DNA of 64,000 nucleotides from Granulosicoccus sp045110475 (GTDB lineage: Bacteria > Pseudomonadota > Gammaproteobacteria > Granulosicoccales > Granulosicoccaceae). The DNA lies in assembly GCA_045110475.1 (NCBI GenBank), contig JBGCGC010000133.1:1-64000 (forward strand), written 5' to 3'. Positions 24,284 through 32,428 of the stretch are shown here, in pieces. Positions within the stretch are counted from its first letter, which is position 1; each line of letters opens with the position of its first letter. Under the pieces are notes generated by a model. That model searched no databases and was not told the origin of the DNA. It saw only the letters and a list, made by a program, of their open reading frames with translations. The position numbers were made by a program, and so were the translations under genes.

Positions 24284-25861
24284 ATGGAACCGATAGTCAT
24301 TGCCCTGGCATTCGGCGCGGGCTTGTGTTTTCGACACATTGGCTACCCGCCGCTTCTCGGTTATTTGCTGGCAGGATTCTTTGGTCATTGGATCGGATGG
24401 GGATCGGGCGAAGAGCTTGCACCTTTGGCCGATGCCGGCATTCTTCTGCTGTTGTTTACCATCGGTCTGAAGCTGAATCCGCGCGATCTTGCGCCTCGCT
24501 ATGTCTGGGGGTCAGCAATTGCCCATATGTTGATTGCCGTGCCCTTGACCGCCGCTGTTATCTATATCGTCGGCTCACTCTATGAGCCTTTATCGTTTTC
24601 ACACCCGGTTGCGCCATGGACACTGGCCTTCGCCTTGTCGTTTTCCAGCACGGTGCTGGCGATCAAGCTGTTTGAGGAACGCGGTGAGACAGCCTCCTTT
24701 TACGCCTCTATCTCCATTGGTATTTTGGTTGTCCAGGATGTGCTGGCAGTCATCTATCTGGTCGCCAGTTCGGACAAGCTACCGTCGCCCTGGGCGCTAG
24801 CCTTGCTGGGCCTGCCATTGCTACGACCCGTACTGAGATGGCTGTTCTCCATTGTCGGGCACGGTGAGCTGTTGTTGATATCTGGCGTGCTTTTTACCTT
24901 TGGAGCAGCTGAGGTTTTCGAGCTGGTCAATCTCAAAGGCGGGCTCGGTGCTCTGGTCTGCGGCATGCTGATAGCGCAATCGCATAAAAGTAAATCCAAA
25001 GAGCTGTACGAGCAGCTGGCGGGATTGAAAAATCTATTACTTCTCGGATTCTTTCTGCAGATCGGCTACTACGGTATTCCGGAGCTGGAGCTTGTTGCGG
25101 TGGCTTTCGTGCTTACCTTGCTGGTGGTGCTACGCCCCATCATTTACTTCGCGCTATCGGTGATCTTTGGCTTACGAGCACGTACCGGCTGGTTTGCTGG
25201 CTTGAGCCTGTTTACCTATAGCGAGTTCGGTTTGATTGTGGCGGCAATCGCCCAGAGTAACGGAGTCCTTGGCGATCAGTGGATTACCACGCTGGCACTG
25301 GCGATGGCACTATCGTATCTGTTTGCAACACCGATTAATCGCAAGGCCCATGAACTGTATGTGCGTTTTGCCGAACCATTGTCACGCTATGAAAAGCCGG
25401 AGCGGCTACCTGAGGAAGTGATTGGTTCACTCAATGGCGCAACGGTTGCCATACTGGGCATGGGGCGGGTAGGGCGTGGTGCTTTTGATGCGTTGCGTAA
25501 CGCGGGCTACGACAAGGTCGTCGGCATAGAGGAGAACTACCAGTTAACCCAGAAACGTAATGCTGAAAACTGGCCCTGTGTACATGGTGATGCGTCCGAT
25601 CGGGATTTTTGGGACAGGACCGGGCTTGCCAATTGCGAACTGATTTTGGTAAGCCTGAGTAACCACCGTGAAAATGTTCGCGTTGCCACGCTTGCCAGAG
25701 AACTGAATTTCAACAACACGCTGGCGGTGGCCACACGATTTACGGATGAGACCGAAGAACTGGAGGCTCTGGGTTGTCTGACCTTCTACCGTTATGCGGA
25801 TGTGGGTCATAACTTCGCTACCCATACCTTGCAAAGTATGGCTAAAAAATCCGGCGGTTGA
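24284..25861 (+). CDS. KefB-type monovalent cation:proton antiporter with TrkA-N domain
   Basis: A 525-residue CPA2-family membrane protein. About twelve hydrophobic segments cover residues 1-370 (IVIALAFGAGLCFRHIGYPP, LLLFTIGLKLNPRDL, FSSTVLAIKLFEERGE, FTYSEFGLIVAAIAQSNG). A C-terminal Rossmann TrkA-N domain starts at about residue 384 (TVAILGMGRVGRGAFDALRN) with GDASDRDFWDRTGL. It probably exchanges K+ or Na+ for protons under nucleotide control. The stop codon overlaps the region just before the next start, so it is probably translated together with the SnoaL-like gene. Confidence 0.9.
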   Translation: MEPIVIALAFGAGLCFRHIGYPPLLGYLLAGFFGHWIGWGSGEELAPLADAGILLLLFTIGLKLNPRDLAPRYVWGSAIAHMLIAVPLTAAVIYIVGSLYEPLSFSHPVAPWTLAFALSFSSTVLAIKLFEERGETASFYASISIGILVVQDVLAVIYLVASSDKLPSPWALALLGLPLLRPVLRWLFSIVGHGELLLISGVLFTFGAAEVFELVNLKGGLGALVCGMLIAQSHKSKSKELYEQLAGLKNLLLLGFFLQIGYYGIPELELVAVAFVLTLLVVLRPIIYFALSVIFGLRARTGWFAGLSLFTYSEFGLIVAAIAQSNGVLGDQWITTLALAMALSYLFATPINRKAHELYVRFAEPLSRYEKPERLPEEVIGSLNGATVAILGMGRVGRGAFDALRNAGYDKVVGIEENYQLTQKRNAENWPCVHGDASDRDFWDRTGLANCELILVSLSNHRENVRVATLARELNFNNTLAVATRFTDETEELEALGCLTFYRYADVGHNFATHTLQSMAKKSGG

Positions 25862-25863
25862 GT

Positions 25864-26877
25864 ATGGATCCCATCAAATCACATCTAGAGGCCTATCAGA
25901 GTGCCTTGCGTTGCTTTTCCGAATTGTCTGTCAAGGATGCACTAACCAGAGTTTTCGACGCTGAGGCTGAACTTAAGCTGTGCCATCCATTTGGTGAGCT
26001 TGCCGGGCCTGCGATGTTCTGGACCCATTGCCTTGAACCCTTGTACAAGGCAATGCCGGATCTTGAACGCCGCGACATGATTGTCTTGTCCGGTGTCACT
26101 CCCGAGGGGCTTGAGTGGGTAGGCTGTATGGGGAACTACATGGGGACGTTCTCTGCTCCGTTTCTGGGTATTGCCCCGACGGGGCATCTTGCCCATATGC
26201 GCTTTCACGAGTTCTTTCAGCTAAAGGCGGGCAAGGTGGTACAGATGCAGGCTATCTGGGACTTGCCGGAGTTGATGATGCTAGCTGGCGCATGGCCCAT
26301 GGCGCCTCAACTTGGAGCGTTCATGTGCACTCCGGGGCCCATGAGTGCTGATGGGCTTAGCGTATCCGGTGATGGCAGAGCTACACAGGAACACGTCATA
26401 GCCATGCTGAATGATCTTTGCCGATACCCTGCCAATCCTGACCCTGCTGTCATGCAGCTTGAAAAATACTGGCACCCGCAATTCAACTGGTATGGCCCGG
26501 CGGGTATCGGTAGCTGCCGGGGTATAGCTGGTTTTCGTCATTGGCATCAGATTCCGTTCCTCAATGCCATGCCCGATCGAAAGCTCGATGCTTCGGCTGA
26601 CTTGATGTCCCACTGGTTCGCTGAGGGTGACTACGTATGTGAGACGGGTTGGCCGAACATGCGTCTCACCTTGAGTGGTGACGGCTGGATGGGCATAGCG
26701 CCGATCGACAAGGAGATCGTGCTCCGCAGTCTGGACTTCTGGCGAATGGAAGATGGCTTGATCAGGGAAAACTGGGTGTTGGTAGACTTGCTTGATCTGT
26801 ATGCGCAGATCGGGGTCGATGTACTCGGCCGAGTGCGGGAATTCAACAAGGCTAGGAGCCTGCGCGGAAGAAATTAA
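25864..26877 (+). CDS. Tandem SnoaL-like (NTF2-fold) protein
   Basis: The 337-residue protein holds two NTF2/SnoaL-like halves. The first (about 15-150) has HPFGELAGPAMFWTHCLEPL, LGIAPTGHLAHMRFHEFFQL and KVVQMQAIWDLPELM. The second (about 185-325) repeats the plan: YWHPQFNWYGPAGIGSCRG, GYVCETGW-like GDYVCETGWPNMRLT and DFWRMEDGLIRENWVLVD. Such folds act as polyketide cyclases, ester cyclases or binding modules; no catalytic role can be assigned. The last eight residues (ARSLRGRN) are encoded by a CTAG-flanked repeat, so the native C terminus was probably slightly different. Confidence 0.8.
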   Translation: MDPIKSHLEAYQSALRCFSELSVKDALTRVFDAEAELKLCHPFGELAGPAMFWTHCLEPLYKAMPDLERRDMIVLSGVTPEGLEWVGCMGNYMGTFSAPFLGIAPTGHLAHMRFHEFFQLKAGKVVQMQAIWDLPELMMLAGAWPMAPQLGAFMCTPGPMSADGLSVSGDGRATQEHVIAMLNDLCRYPANPDPAVMQLEKYWHPQFNWYGPAGIGSCRGIAGFRHWHQIPFLNAMPDRKLDASADLMSHWFAEGDYVCETGWPNMRLTLSGDGWMGIAPIDKEIVLRSLDFWRMEDGLIRENWVLVDLLDLYAQIGVDVLGRVREFNKARSLRGRN

Positions 26878-27033
26878 TCGGCTACGAGCAGCCCACTTTT
26901 AGCCAAATTTTGCGCTCATTTTCGTCACTTAGCCAGCTAAACGCCTCAAATGAGCACAAAATTTGACTCAAAATTGGACTACTCTCGCTCAATCGCTTTC
27001 TGCGGGGCCGCCTCCGGCCGCGCAGGCTCCTAG
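26852..27033. repeat. 182-bp CTAG-bounded inverted-repeat element, family B
   Basis: CTAGGAGCCTGCGCGG at 26852-26867 is inverted as CCGCGCAGGCTCCTAG at 27018-27033. Between them lies about 150 bp with a further inverted pair (AAATTTTGCGCTCATTT against AAATGAGCACAAAATTT). The right CTAG contains the TAG stop of the minus-strand SDR gene; the left CTAG lies inside the end of the SnoaL-like gene. Removing the element with one CTAG would join the two convergent genes with overlapping tails. No protein is encoded. Confidence 0.8.
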
Positions 27034-27776
27034 CCTCTGCCAATAAACGGCATGGCCGAGGCCATGATGGTGATGAACTGGACGTTGGCGTTGAGTGGCA
27101 GGCTTGCCATATTGACTACCGCATCTGCAACATGCTGGGTATCCATTGTGGGTTCGGGTTTTATTGAACCATCTGCCTGTGGGACTCCCTTGCCCATCTG
27201 TTCGGTCATGTCAGAGGCCGTGTTGCCGATATCTATCTGCCCACAGGCGATATTGAACGCGCGACCATCCAGTGACAAAGTACGCGTCAATCCCGTGATG
27301 GCATGTTTGGAGACTGTGTAGGGAACAGAGCCGGGTCTGGGTACATAGGCGGAAATCGAGCCATTGTTGATTATTCGCCCACCTTGTGGCGACTGCTTGC
27401 GCATCAAAGCGAATGCTCCTCTTGCCATGATGAACGCACCAGTGAGATTGACGTCGACAACGTGCTTGAACTGCGCCACAGTGAGTTCATCAATAGGCAT
27501 GGCAGGAACGTTGGTGCCGGCGTTGTTGAACAAGACATCAAGGCGCTTGTGTTGTGTCTCTATACTCGCGAATAGTGCCTGAGCCTGAGCTTCGTCAGTC
27601 ACATCACAGGCAATCGCCGTCATCGAACCGGGTGTGCTTGCCGCAGCAATCGTTTCTTTCAGAGCCGACTCGCGTCGTCCTGTGAGGACCACATGGAAAC
27701 CTGCGTTTGACAAGGCTAACGCGGTGCTTTTGCCAATGCCTGAACCCGCTCCGGTAACTAGGGCAATCTGAGTCAT
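27030..27776 (-). CDS. Short-chain dehydrogenase/reductase
   Basis: A 248-residue classical SDR with cofactor motif TGAGSGIG (residues 8-15), DVTD, NNAG at about 89-92, NGSISAYVPRPGSVPYTVSKH giving the Ser-Tyr-x3-Lys catalytic set, and the family end MPFIGRG. The Arg after the glycine motif (LTGRRES) suggests NADP preference. It reduces or oxidises a small carbonyl or alcohol; substrate unknown. The 2OG-Fe oxygenase gene lies 80 bases upstream on the same strand, so the two may form an operon. Confidence 0.9.
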   Translation of the reverse strand: MTQIALVTGAGSGIGKSTALALSNAGFHVVLTGRRESALKETIAAASTPGSMTAIACDVTDEAQAQALFASIETQHKRLDVLFNNAGTNVPAMPIDELTVAQFKHVVDVNLTGAFIMARGAFALMRKQSPQGGRIINNGSISAYVPRPGSVPYTVSKHAITGLTRTLSLDGRAFNIACGQIDIGNTASDMTEQMGKGVPQADGSIKPEPTMDTQHVADAVVNMASLPLNANVQFITIMASAMPFIGRG

Positions 27777-27856
27777 GGTTGTCTTTTATCCTGTTGGTAG
27801 AATTTTAAACGCTCGATCTTTGGGGTCGTTCCCGCGTTCACGGCTCTTTGTCAAAT

Positions 27857-28711
27857 TCATGATTTGTCGGAACTACGCAACTCCTCCAGACGTTCCTGCA
27901 GGTAACTGCCCGCGGTGTACCTGTCCGAGAGTACGACATCGGGACGTGGATGCAGAAAAAGCGGCAGACTGATTCGGGCTTTTTTTGTGTCTTGTCCTTC
28001 CGGATTAATGACCCGGTGCGTGGTAGACGGAAAATAACCGCCAGAGGCCTCTTGTAGCATGTCACCGATATTGATTATCAGATTACCAAAATCACACGGC
28101 ACATCCAGCCAGTTTCCGTCTCGTGCCTTGACTTGCAATCCGGGTTCGTTCGCTGAGGGTAGCAGTGTAATCAGATTAATGTCTTCATGAGCGCCTGCGC
28201 GGATAGCGCCTGGCTCTTGTTCATGTTCTTCGATAGGGGGGTAATGCAAGACCCTGAGCAGGCTTTGGGTGCTGCCTTCTATCATGCTGCACAGAGGTTC
28301 ACGGTAGCCATTGGCAACCTCTGGCGGTGTTTGTCGCTCAATCCAGCTGAGCAAGGTGGTAGCAAATTGCGTTGTGGTGTTGTAGTAGTCACTGATTTCC
28401 TGTTTCAGGCTGACTGGGCACCGCCCCCAGGGGTAATAGTGAAAATACTCCTTGATATCCCTGACGGTGTGGCCTTTGGCTGTTTCGGCCAGTGTTCTAG
28501 GGAAAAAACCGTCGTATTTTTCCGGATCGAAGACAAAATCATTTTTTTCGCGACTATTGAAGAACCCGGCCCAGTTCTGGTAGATACCGGTTACCACTGA
28601 TTCTGCAATAGGGTGATTACGCAGGACACCAAAGCCGGTGTCGCGTAACGACTGTACGAATTGTTCTTCTGCATCAGGCGCCTGGTAATCAACTGCTGCC
28701 AGTACTGTCAT
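27857..28711 (-). CDS. 2-oxoglutarate/Fe(II) oxygenase, isopenicillin N synthase family
   Basis: The 284-residue protein opens with the family N-terminal module (SLRDTGFGVLRNHPI). It has the iron-binding facial triad HED (in GAHEDINLITLL) and a distal His (STTHRVINP), followed by KARISLPLFLHP, whose Arg-x-Ser binds 2-oxoglutarate. Such soluble enzymes hydroxylate or otherwise oxidise small molecules. The substrate is not evident. It lies upstream of the SDR gene on the same strand, a plausible two-step oxidation pair. Confidence 0.88.
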   Translation of the reverse strand: MTVLAAVDYQAPDAEEQFVQSLRDTGFGVLRNHPIAESVVTGIYQNWAGFFNSREKNDFVFDPEKYDGFFPRTLAETAKGHTVRDIKEYFHYYPWGRCPVSLKQEISDYYNTTTQFATTLLSWIERQTPPEVANGYREPLCSMIEGSTQSLLRVLHYPPIEEHEQEPGAIRAGAHEDINLITLLPSANEPGLQVKARDGNWLDVPCDFGNLIINIGDMLQEASGGYFPSTTHRVINPEGQDTKKARISLPLFLHPRPDVVLSDRYTAGSYLQERLEELRSSDKS

Positions 28712-28956
28712 GATCGGCCTACCAAAGTTCCGGAATCTTGGGATCTCATGTTACCAGTTGTCGTTGATAATGATCCGGCAGCAGTATTTCAGTTCTCCAG
28801 GTGACTATTTGAACATCCCTTATGGAAGCAACCGGTGTAAAGCACGTCGGGGTAGGGGGCGTTGACAGTGGTTGTGGTGCAGTTTCGCGATACGAAGTAA
28901 ACTGTATGGGCTCGGCGACGGCCTTTTTCTCCCACCTACGGTAAGGGTATATCTAC

Positions 28957-29925
28957 ATGTTCATGTCTTGCGGCGACGCTTTGGTTGATCTTTTCAGTCA
29001 TGTAGCAAGTGACGGTGCCGAGCGCTCCCCCGGGGAGGTTGCATTAAATGGTCATGTGGGTGGTTCGCCATTAAATGTTGCAGTGGGGTTGGCACGGCTG
29101 GGTAATCCGGCGGCCTACCTGTGCAAGAACTCCTCTGATTTTATGGGGCAGAGAATTGCCCACTACCTGCGCGTTAACCGGGTGGATACAGACTATGTGG
29201 TACCAACCGATTTGAACAGTACGCTTGCCATGGTGCAAACCAATGCCGATGGCTCGGCGAACTACGCGTTCTATACCGACAACACAGCCGATGTGTCACT
29301 ACAGATTAATGAGCTACCGAACGCACTGCCTGATGAACTGGCTGTGCTGAATTTCGCCTCTTATTCCACCGCAGTCGATCCAACACGTTCGGCCCTGTTG
29401 GCGTTGGCGCAGCGGGAACAGCATCAGCGCGTTATCGCTTACGACCCTAATCTGCGACCCAGCATCGAACCGGACATGGATATCTGGCGTGAGAGTTTCG
29501 CGAAGTTCAGCGATTGTGCCAGTTTCCTCAAGGCCAGTGATGAGGATATTCATACACTGATGGGTAGTGATACTTCTCTGGAGAATTTCGCGACTGACGC
29601 TATCAGCTCCGGGGTTGATGTTGTTGTCGTTACCGAGGGCTCGGAAGGTGCAACCGTCTATACGAGTAGTGGTGAACGGGCACGTTCAGCCCGGATTGGT
29701 ATTGATGTCGTTGATACGGTCGGGGCGGGGGATACGTTTCAGTGTGCCAGTCTTCATTACCTGAAAGCACAGGGACACGTTCTGGGAAATAAAGTGAATG
29801 GCGATGATATCGATCTGCAAGTCCTGGTGGATTTTGCAGCAACCGCTGCAGCGATTACGTGTTCACGGCGTGGGGCGGATTTACCGACGCTTGCAGAGGT
29901 TGAGGCGTCTCTGGCAAAAAAATGA
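28957..29925 (+). CDS. PfkB-family sugar kinase (fructokinase-like)
   Basis: A 322-residue ribokinase-fold enzyme. It starts CGDALVDLFS, has the substrate-binding GGSPLNVAVGLARLG near residues 35-50, and the catalytic anion-hole motif DTVGAGDTFQ near 250-260, in which the Asp is the base. ATP-dependent phosphorylation of fructose or a related sugar in the cytoplasm is likely. TAAGGG precedes the ATG. It is convergent with the nicotinamidase gene, with a small CTAG-containing tandem repeat between them. Confidence 0.9.
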   Translation: MFMSCGDALVDLFSHVASDGAERSPGEVALNGHVGGSPLNVAVGLARLGNPAAYLCKNSSDFMGQRIAHYLRVNRVDTDYVVPTDLNSTLAMVQTNADGSANYAFYTDNTADVSLQINELPNALPDELAVLNFASYSTAVDPTRSALLALAQREQHQRVIAYDPNLRPSIEPDMDIWRESFAKFSDCASFLKASDEDIHTLMGSDTSLENFATDAISSGVDVVVVTEGSEGATVYTSSGERARSARIGIDVVDTVGAGDTFQCASLHYLKAQGHVLGNKVNGDDIDLQVLVDFAATAAAITCSRRGADLPTLAEVEASLAKK

Positions 29926-29934
29926 TTCAGGCTC

Positions 29935-29960
29935 CTAGAGGTGCGAACTAGAGGTGCGAA
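29935..29960. repeat. Two direct copies of a 13-bp CTAG-starting repeat
   Basis: CTAGAGGTGCGAA occurs twice in a row (29935-29947 and 29948-29960) and is followed by CTAC, which holds the TAG stop of the minus-strand nicotinamidase gene. The preceding GGCTC also matches the inner end of the family B arms (CAGGCTCCTAG). It may be the remains of one or more CTAG-targeted insertions. Confidence 0.6.
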
Positions 29961-30578
29961 CTACACAAGTGTGACACCAGCATCTTGCATGGCCTGACGT
30001 GCAGCGGCATTAGAGCCGTCTGCGTTAATGCCACGACAGCCATCTTCCATGACACTGGCTTCAAAGCCCTCCTTGCGAGCGTCGATGGCTGAGAATCTTA
30101 CACAGTAGTCCAGCGCAAGACCGACACACACGACGCGTCGCACGCCACACTCTCGCAGGTATCCGGTAAGGCCAAGGGACGTGGTACGGTCGTTTTCGAA
30201 AAACGCTGAATACGAATCGATAGTGCGGCGGAATCCCTTGCGGATTATCATCCGGGCGGCGTCGGTATTCAATGCGGGGTGAAAGGCGGCGCCATGACTG
30301 CCTTGAACACAGTGGTCTGGCCAGAGTGTCTGTTCACCGTAGGGTAGTGTGATTGACTCGAAAGGCTGCTTGCCACTGTGTTCTGAAGCAAAGCTGCTAT
30401 GTCGCTGAGGGTGCCAGTCTTGCGTTAGCACGGTATGCTTAAACTGCGGAATCAGGCTGTTGATAATCGGCATGATGGCTTCTGCATCGGGCACTGCCAG
30501 TGAGCCACCGCTACAAAAATCATTCTGCACATCAATGATGAGCAAGCAGTCAGAATTACGAATATCCATAGTTGTCAT
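29961..30578 (-). CDS. pncA: Nicotinamidase/pyrazinamidase
   Basis: PncA deamidates nicotinamide to nicotinate in NAD salvage. The 205-residue protein shows DCLLIIDVQNDFCSGGSL with the catalytic Asp, a metal-binding DWHP...H set (LTQDWHPQRHSSF), WPDHCVQGSHGA, the catalytic Lys (IRKGF) and the nucleophilic Cys in GLALDYCV. Two ATG codons lie near the start (30578 and 30569); either could be used. Confidence 0.93.
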   Translation of the reverse strand: MTTMDIRNSDCLLIIDVQNDFCSGGSLAVPDAEAIMPIINSLIPQFKHTVLTQDWHPQRHSSFASEHSGKQPFESITLPYGEQTLWPDHCVQGSHGAAFHPALNTDAARMIIRKGFRRTIDSYSAFFENDRTTSLGLTGYLRECGVRRVVCVGLALDYCVRFSAIDARKEGFEASVMEDGCRGINADGSNAAARQAMQDAGVTLV

Positions 30579-30628
30579 CGTTGACTGACGGGCTTCAGGC
30601 CGAGTCTGCTACGTTGCGGACGCGTGCT

Positions 30629-32293
30629 CTACGGCTGATCGGCGTAGAGCACAACCACACGCTGCTGGGCATCCGCTGATTCATCAGGCAGCACAGCTGC
30701 GGCAGCATCTTCACCTAGTCCGCTTAATGCCTTGATCTTGGTGAAATCGAGTCCGTTTTGAATAAGATAGGAACGTACATTGGTGGCACGTTGAAGCGCT
30801 AGTTGCTGATTATAGGCTGCCGAGCCACTGCGGTCCGTGAAACCGAATATGGACACACCCGTGGTGCGGTTCTTTTCCTGAGCGATGAATGAATTGAGAA
30901 CCCGAGCTGCGTCTTCGGTAACGTCAGCGCTGTTGCGATCGAAATAGATCTTGTACTCAATGGATTCTGCCTGCTCCTTTGCGCGTAACTCATCCTGGGT
31001 GACAAACCCCTGAGCGCTTAATTGTTCCACTTGTTGTTTGACATCATTGACGGTGCTTTCCAGTGCCGGATCGGCACTGTTTATCGCTTCCAGACGTTGT
31101 TCAAGATCGGCGATCTGGGCTTGTAATGCACTCTGGGTCTCAAGTGCTCCGTCAGCTTCCGCGGAGGCAGCAGGCAATCCCTGAACCCGCTGTTCCAGCG
31201 TCTGGAGACGGTCTCGGGTAGTGTCTATCAGTGCTTCCAGTTCGGAGGAATTGGCCGTATCCACCGAGCTGTCGATTTGTGACTGGGCCAACGCCAGTTG
31301 ATCCCTGATTTGCGCCTGTATGCTCTCAATCGAAAGTGATTCGCCAGCGGTTTGCAAGGTTTCCACTGACGTGCTGAGTTGCTCCAGCGATTCGCTTGCC
31401 TGTGCATCCTGTTGCTCCAGTTCGCTGATTTTTGCGATTGATGCTTCGAGGAGCTGTGACAGGCCAGTCAGTCGCCGTGAATCTGAATTGACGGTGGCGA
31501 GGCGGTCTTCGATACCGCTCAGGCGTTCGTCGATGCCTGCCGACAGCGCCAGTATTGACGTGCTGTTGGCTGCATCCGCGCCGGTTTGCCCTGATTCGTC
31601 ACTGGCGGCTGCGGAATCGCCAGCCTCTGTGGTTTGTGTCGCCGTACTGACCAGCGTGTTAAACCTTGATTCGAGGGTAGCCATCTGTTCAGTAAGACCG
31701 GTCATTGACTCGGATACCTCACCACGGTGGTTATCGAACTCTTCCTGCAACCCCTCCACACTACTCTGTACACCTTCCAGCGTCTCGGTCACTGATTGCA
31801 GATCGGAGTCGGTGGTCTGTTCATCAAGCCGACGGACCAGTAACTCAAGTCGACGATCGATTGCATCAAGACGTACATTGCTGGAATCTGTCCGGGCGCG
31901 CGTGTCCTGCAAGGCGGTGTCGAGTTCGGCGACAGCCTTCGTCATGTCCTCCATGGGGGCGATGCGCTCATCGAGGGCAGCCTGCAGAGTGGAGACGGTG
32001 TTGTCGTTATCAGCCAGTGTCTGATCAAGCATGGCCTGTAATTTTGCAGATTGCTCTTCGTCGTCGCTTTGCTCGATTTGTTGCTCAACACCAGCAAGGC
32101 GTTCGGCAAGCGAGAGTTCTTCGGATTTGGTCTCCGGATAGCTGATCGCGGTATCGACCCCGGACTTGACGCGTTCGAAGGAGGCAGCAGCCTGCACTTT
32201 CAAATCGTCGATCGTGCCGTCAGGGTTTTGTGCTTTCCATACCCCACCGCCCAGAAGCAGGCCCACTAAGGCAAGTAGCAAGAGTTTGTTCAT
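30629..32293 (-). CDS. Coiled-coil protein with C-terminal OmpA-like peptidoglycan-binding domain
   Basis: The 554-residue protein has one N-terminal hydrophobic segment (LLLLALVGLLLGGGVW, signal anchor), then about 400 residues of heptad-rich Glu/Gln/Leu sequence predicted to form long coiled coils. The OmpA-like domain starts at about residue 445: IYFDRNSADVTEDAARVL, VSIFGFTDRSGSAAYNQQLA, QRATNVRSYLIQNGL. That domain binds diaminopimelate in peptidoglycan. A role as a periplasmic tether or spacer between inner membrane and wall is inferred. It is monocistronic or follows the nicotinamidase loosely. Confidence 0.85.
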   Translation of the reverse strand: MNKLLLLALVGLLLGGGVWKAQNPDGTIDDLKVQAAASFERVKSGVDTAISYPETKSEELSLAERLAGVEQQIEQSDDEEQSAKLQAMLDQTLADNDNTVSTLQAALDERIAPMEDMTKAVAELDTALQDTRARTDSSNVRLDAIDRRLELLVRRLDEQTTDSDLQSVTETLEGVQSSVEGLQEEFDNHRGEVSESMTGLTEQMATLESRFNTLVSTATQTTEAGDSAAASDESGQTGADAANSTSILALSAGIDERLSGIEDRLATVNSDSRRLTGLSQLLEASIAKISELEQQDAQASESLEQLSTSVETLQTAGESLSIESIQAQIRDQLALAQSQIDSSVDTANSSELEALIDTTRDRLQTLEQRVQGLPAASAEADGALETQSALQAQIADLEQRLEAINSADPALESTVNDVKQQVEQLSAQGFVTQDELRAKEQAESIEYKIYFDRNSADVTEDAARVLNSFIAQEKNRTTGVSIFGFTDRSGSAAYNQQLALQRATNVRSYLIQNGLDFTKIKALSGLGEDAAAAVLPDESADAQQRVVVLYADQP

Positions 32294-32428
32294 GTAAGTA
32301 CCGATATTCCTGAAAAGGCACGCAAGGGATGTTACGGGCGATTATCAATTCGCAAACTTCAAGTATATCCCAGCCTTGCTACTCTGCGCCTTACCGGCGC
32401 CACGTCTTTTGCACCTTCCGATAAAAAA

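Noticed and set aside
31320..32024. 234-codon plus-strand frame inside the OmpA-like gene
   Set aside because: It is a Ser-rich shadow of the coiled-coil gene on the opposite strand, caused by its Glu/Gln/Leu repeats.
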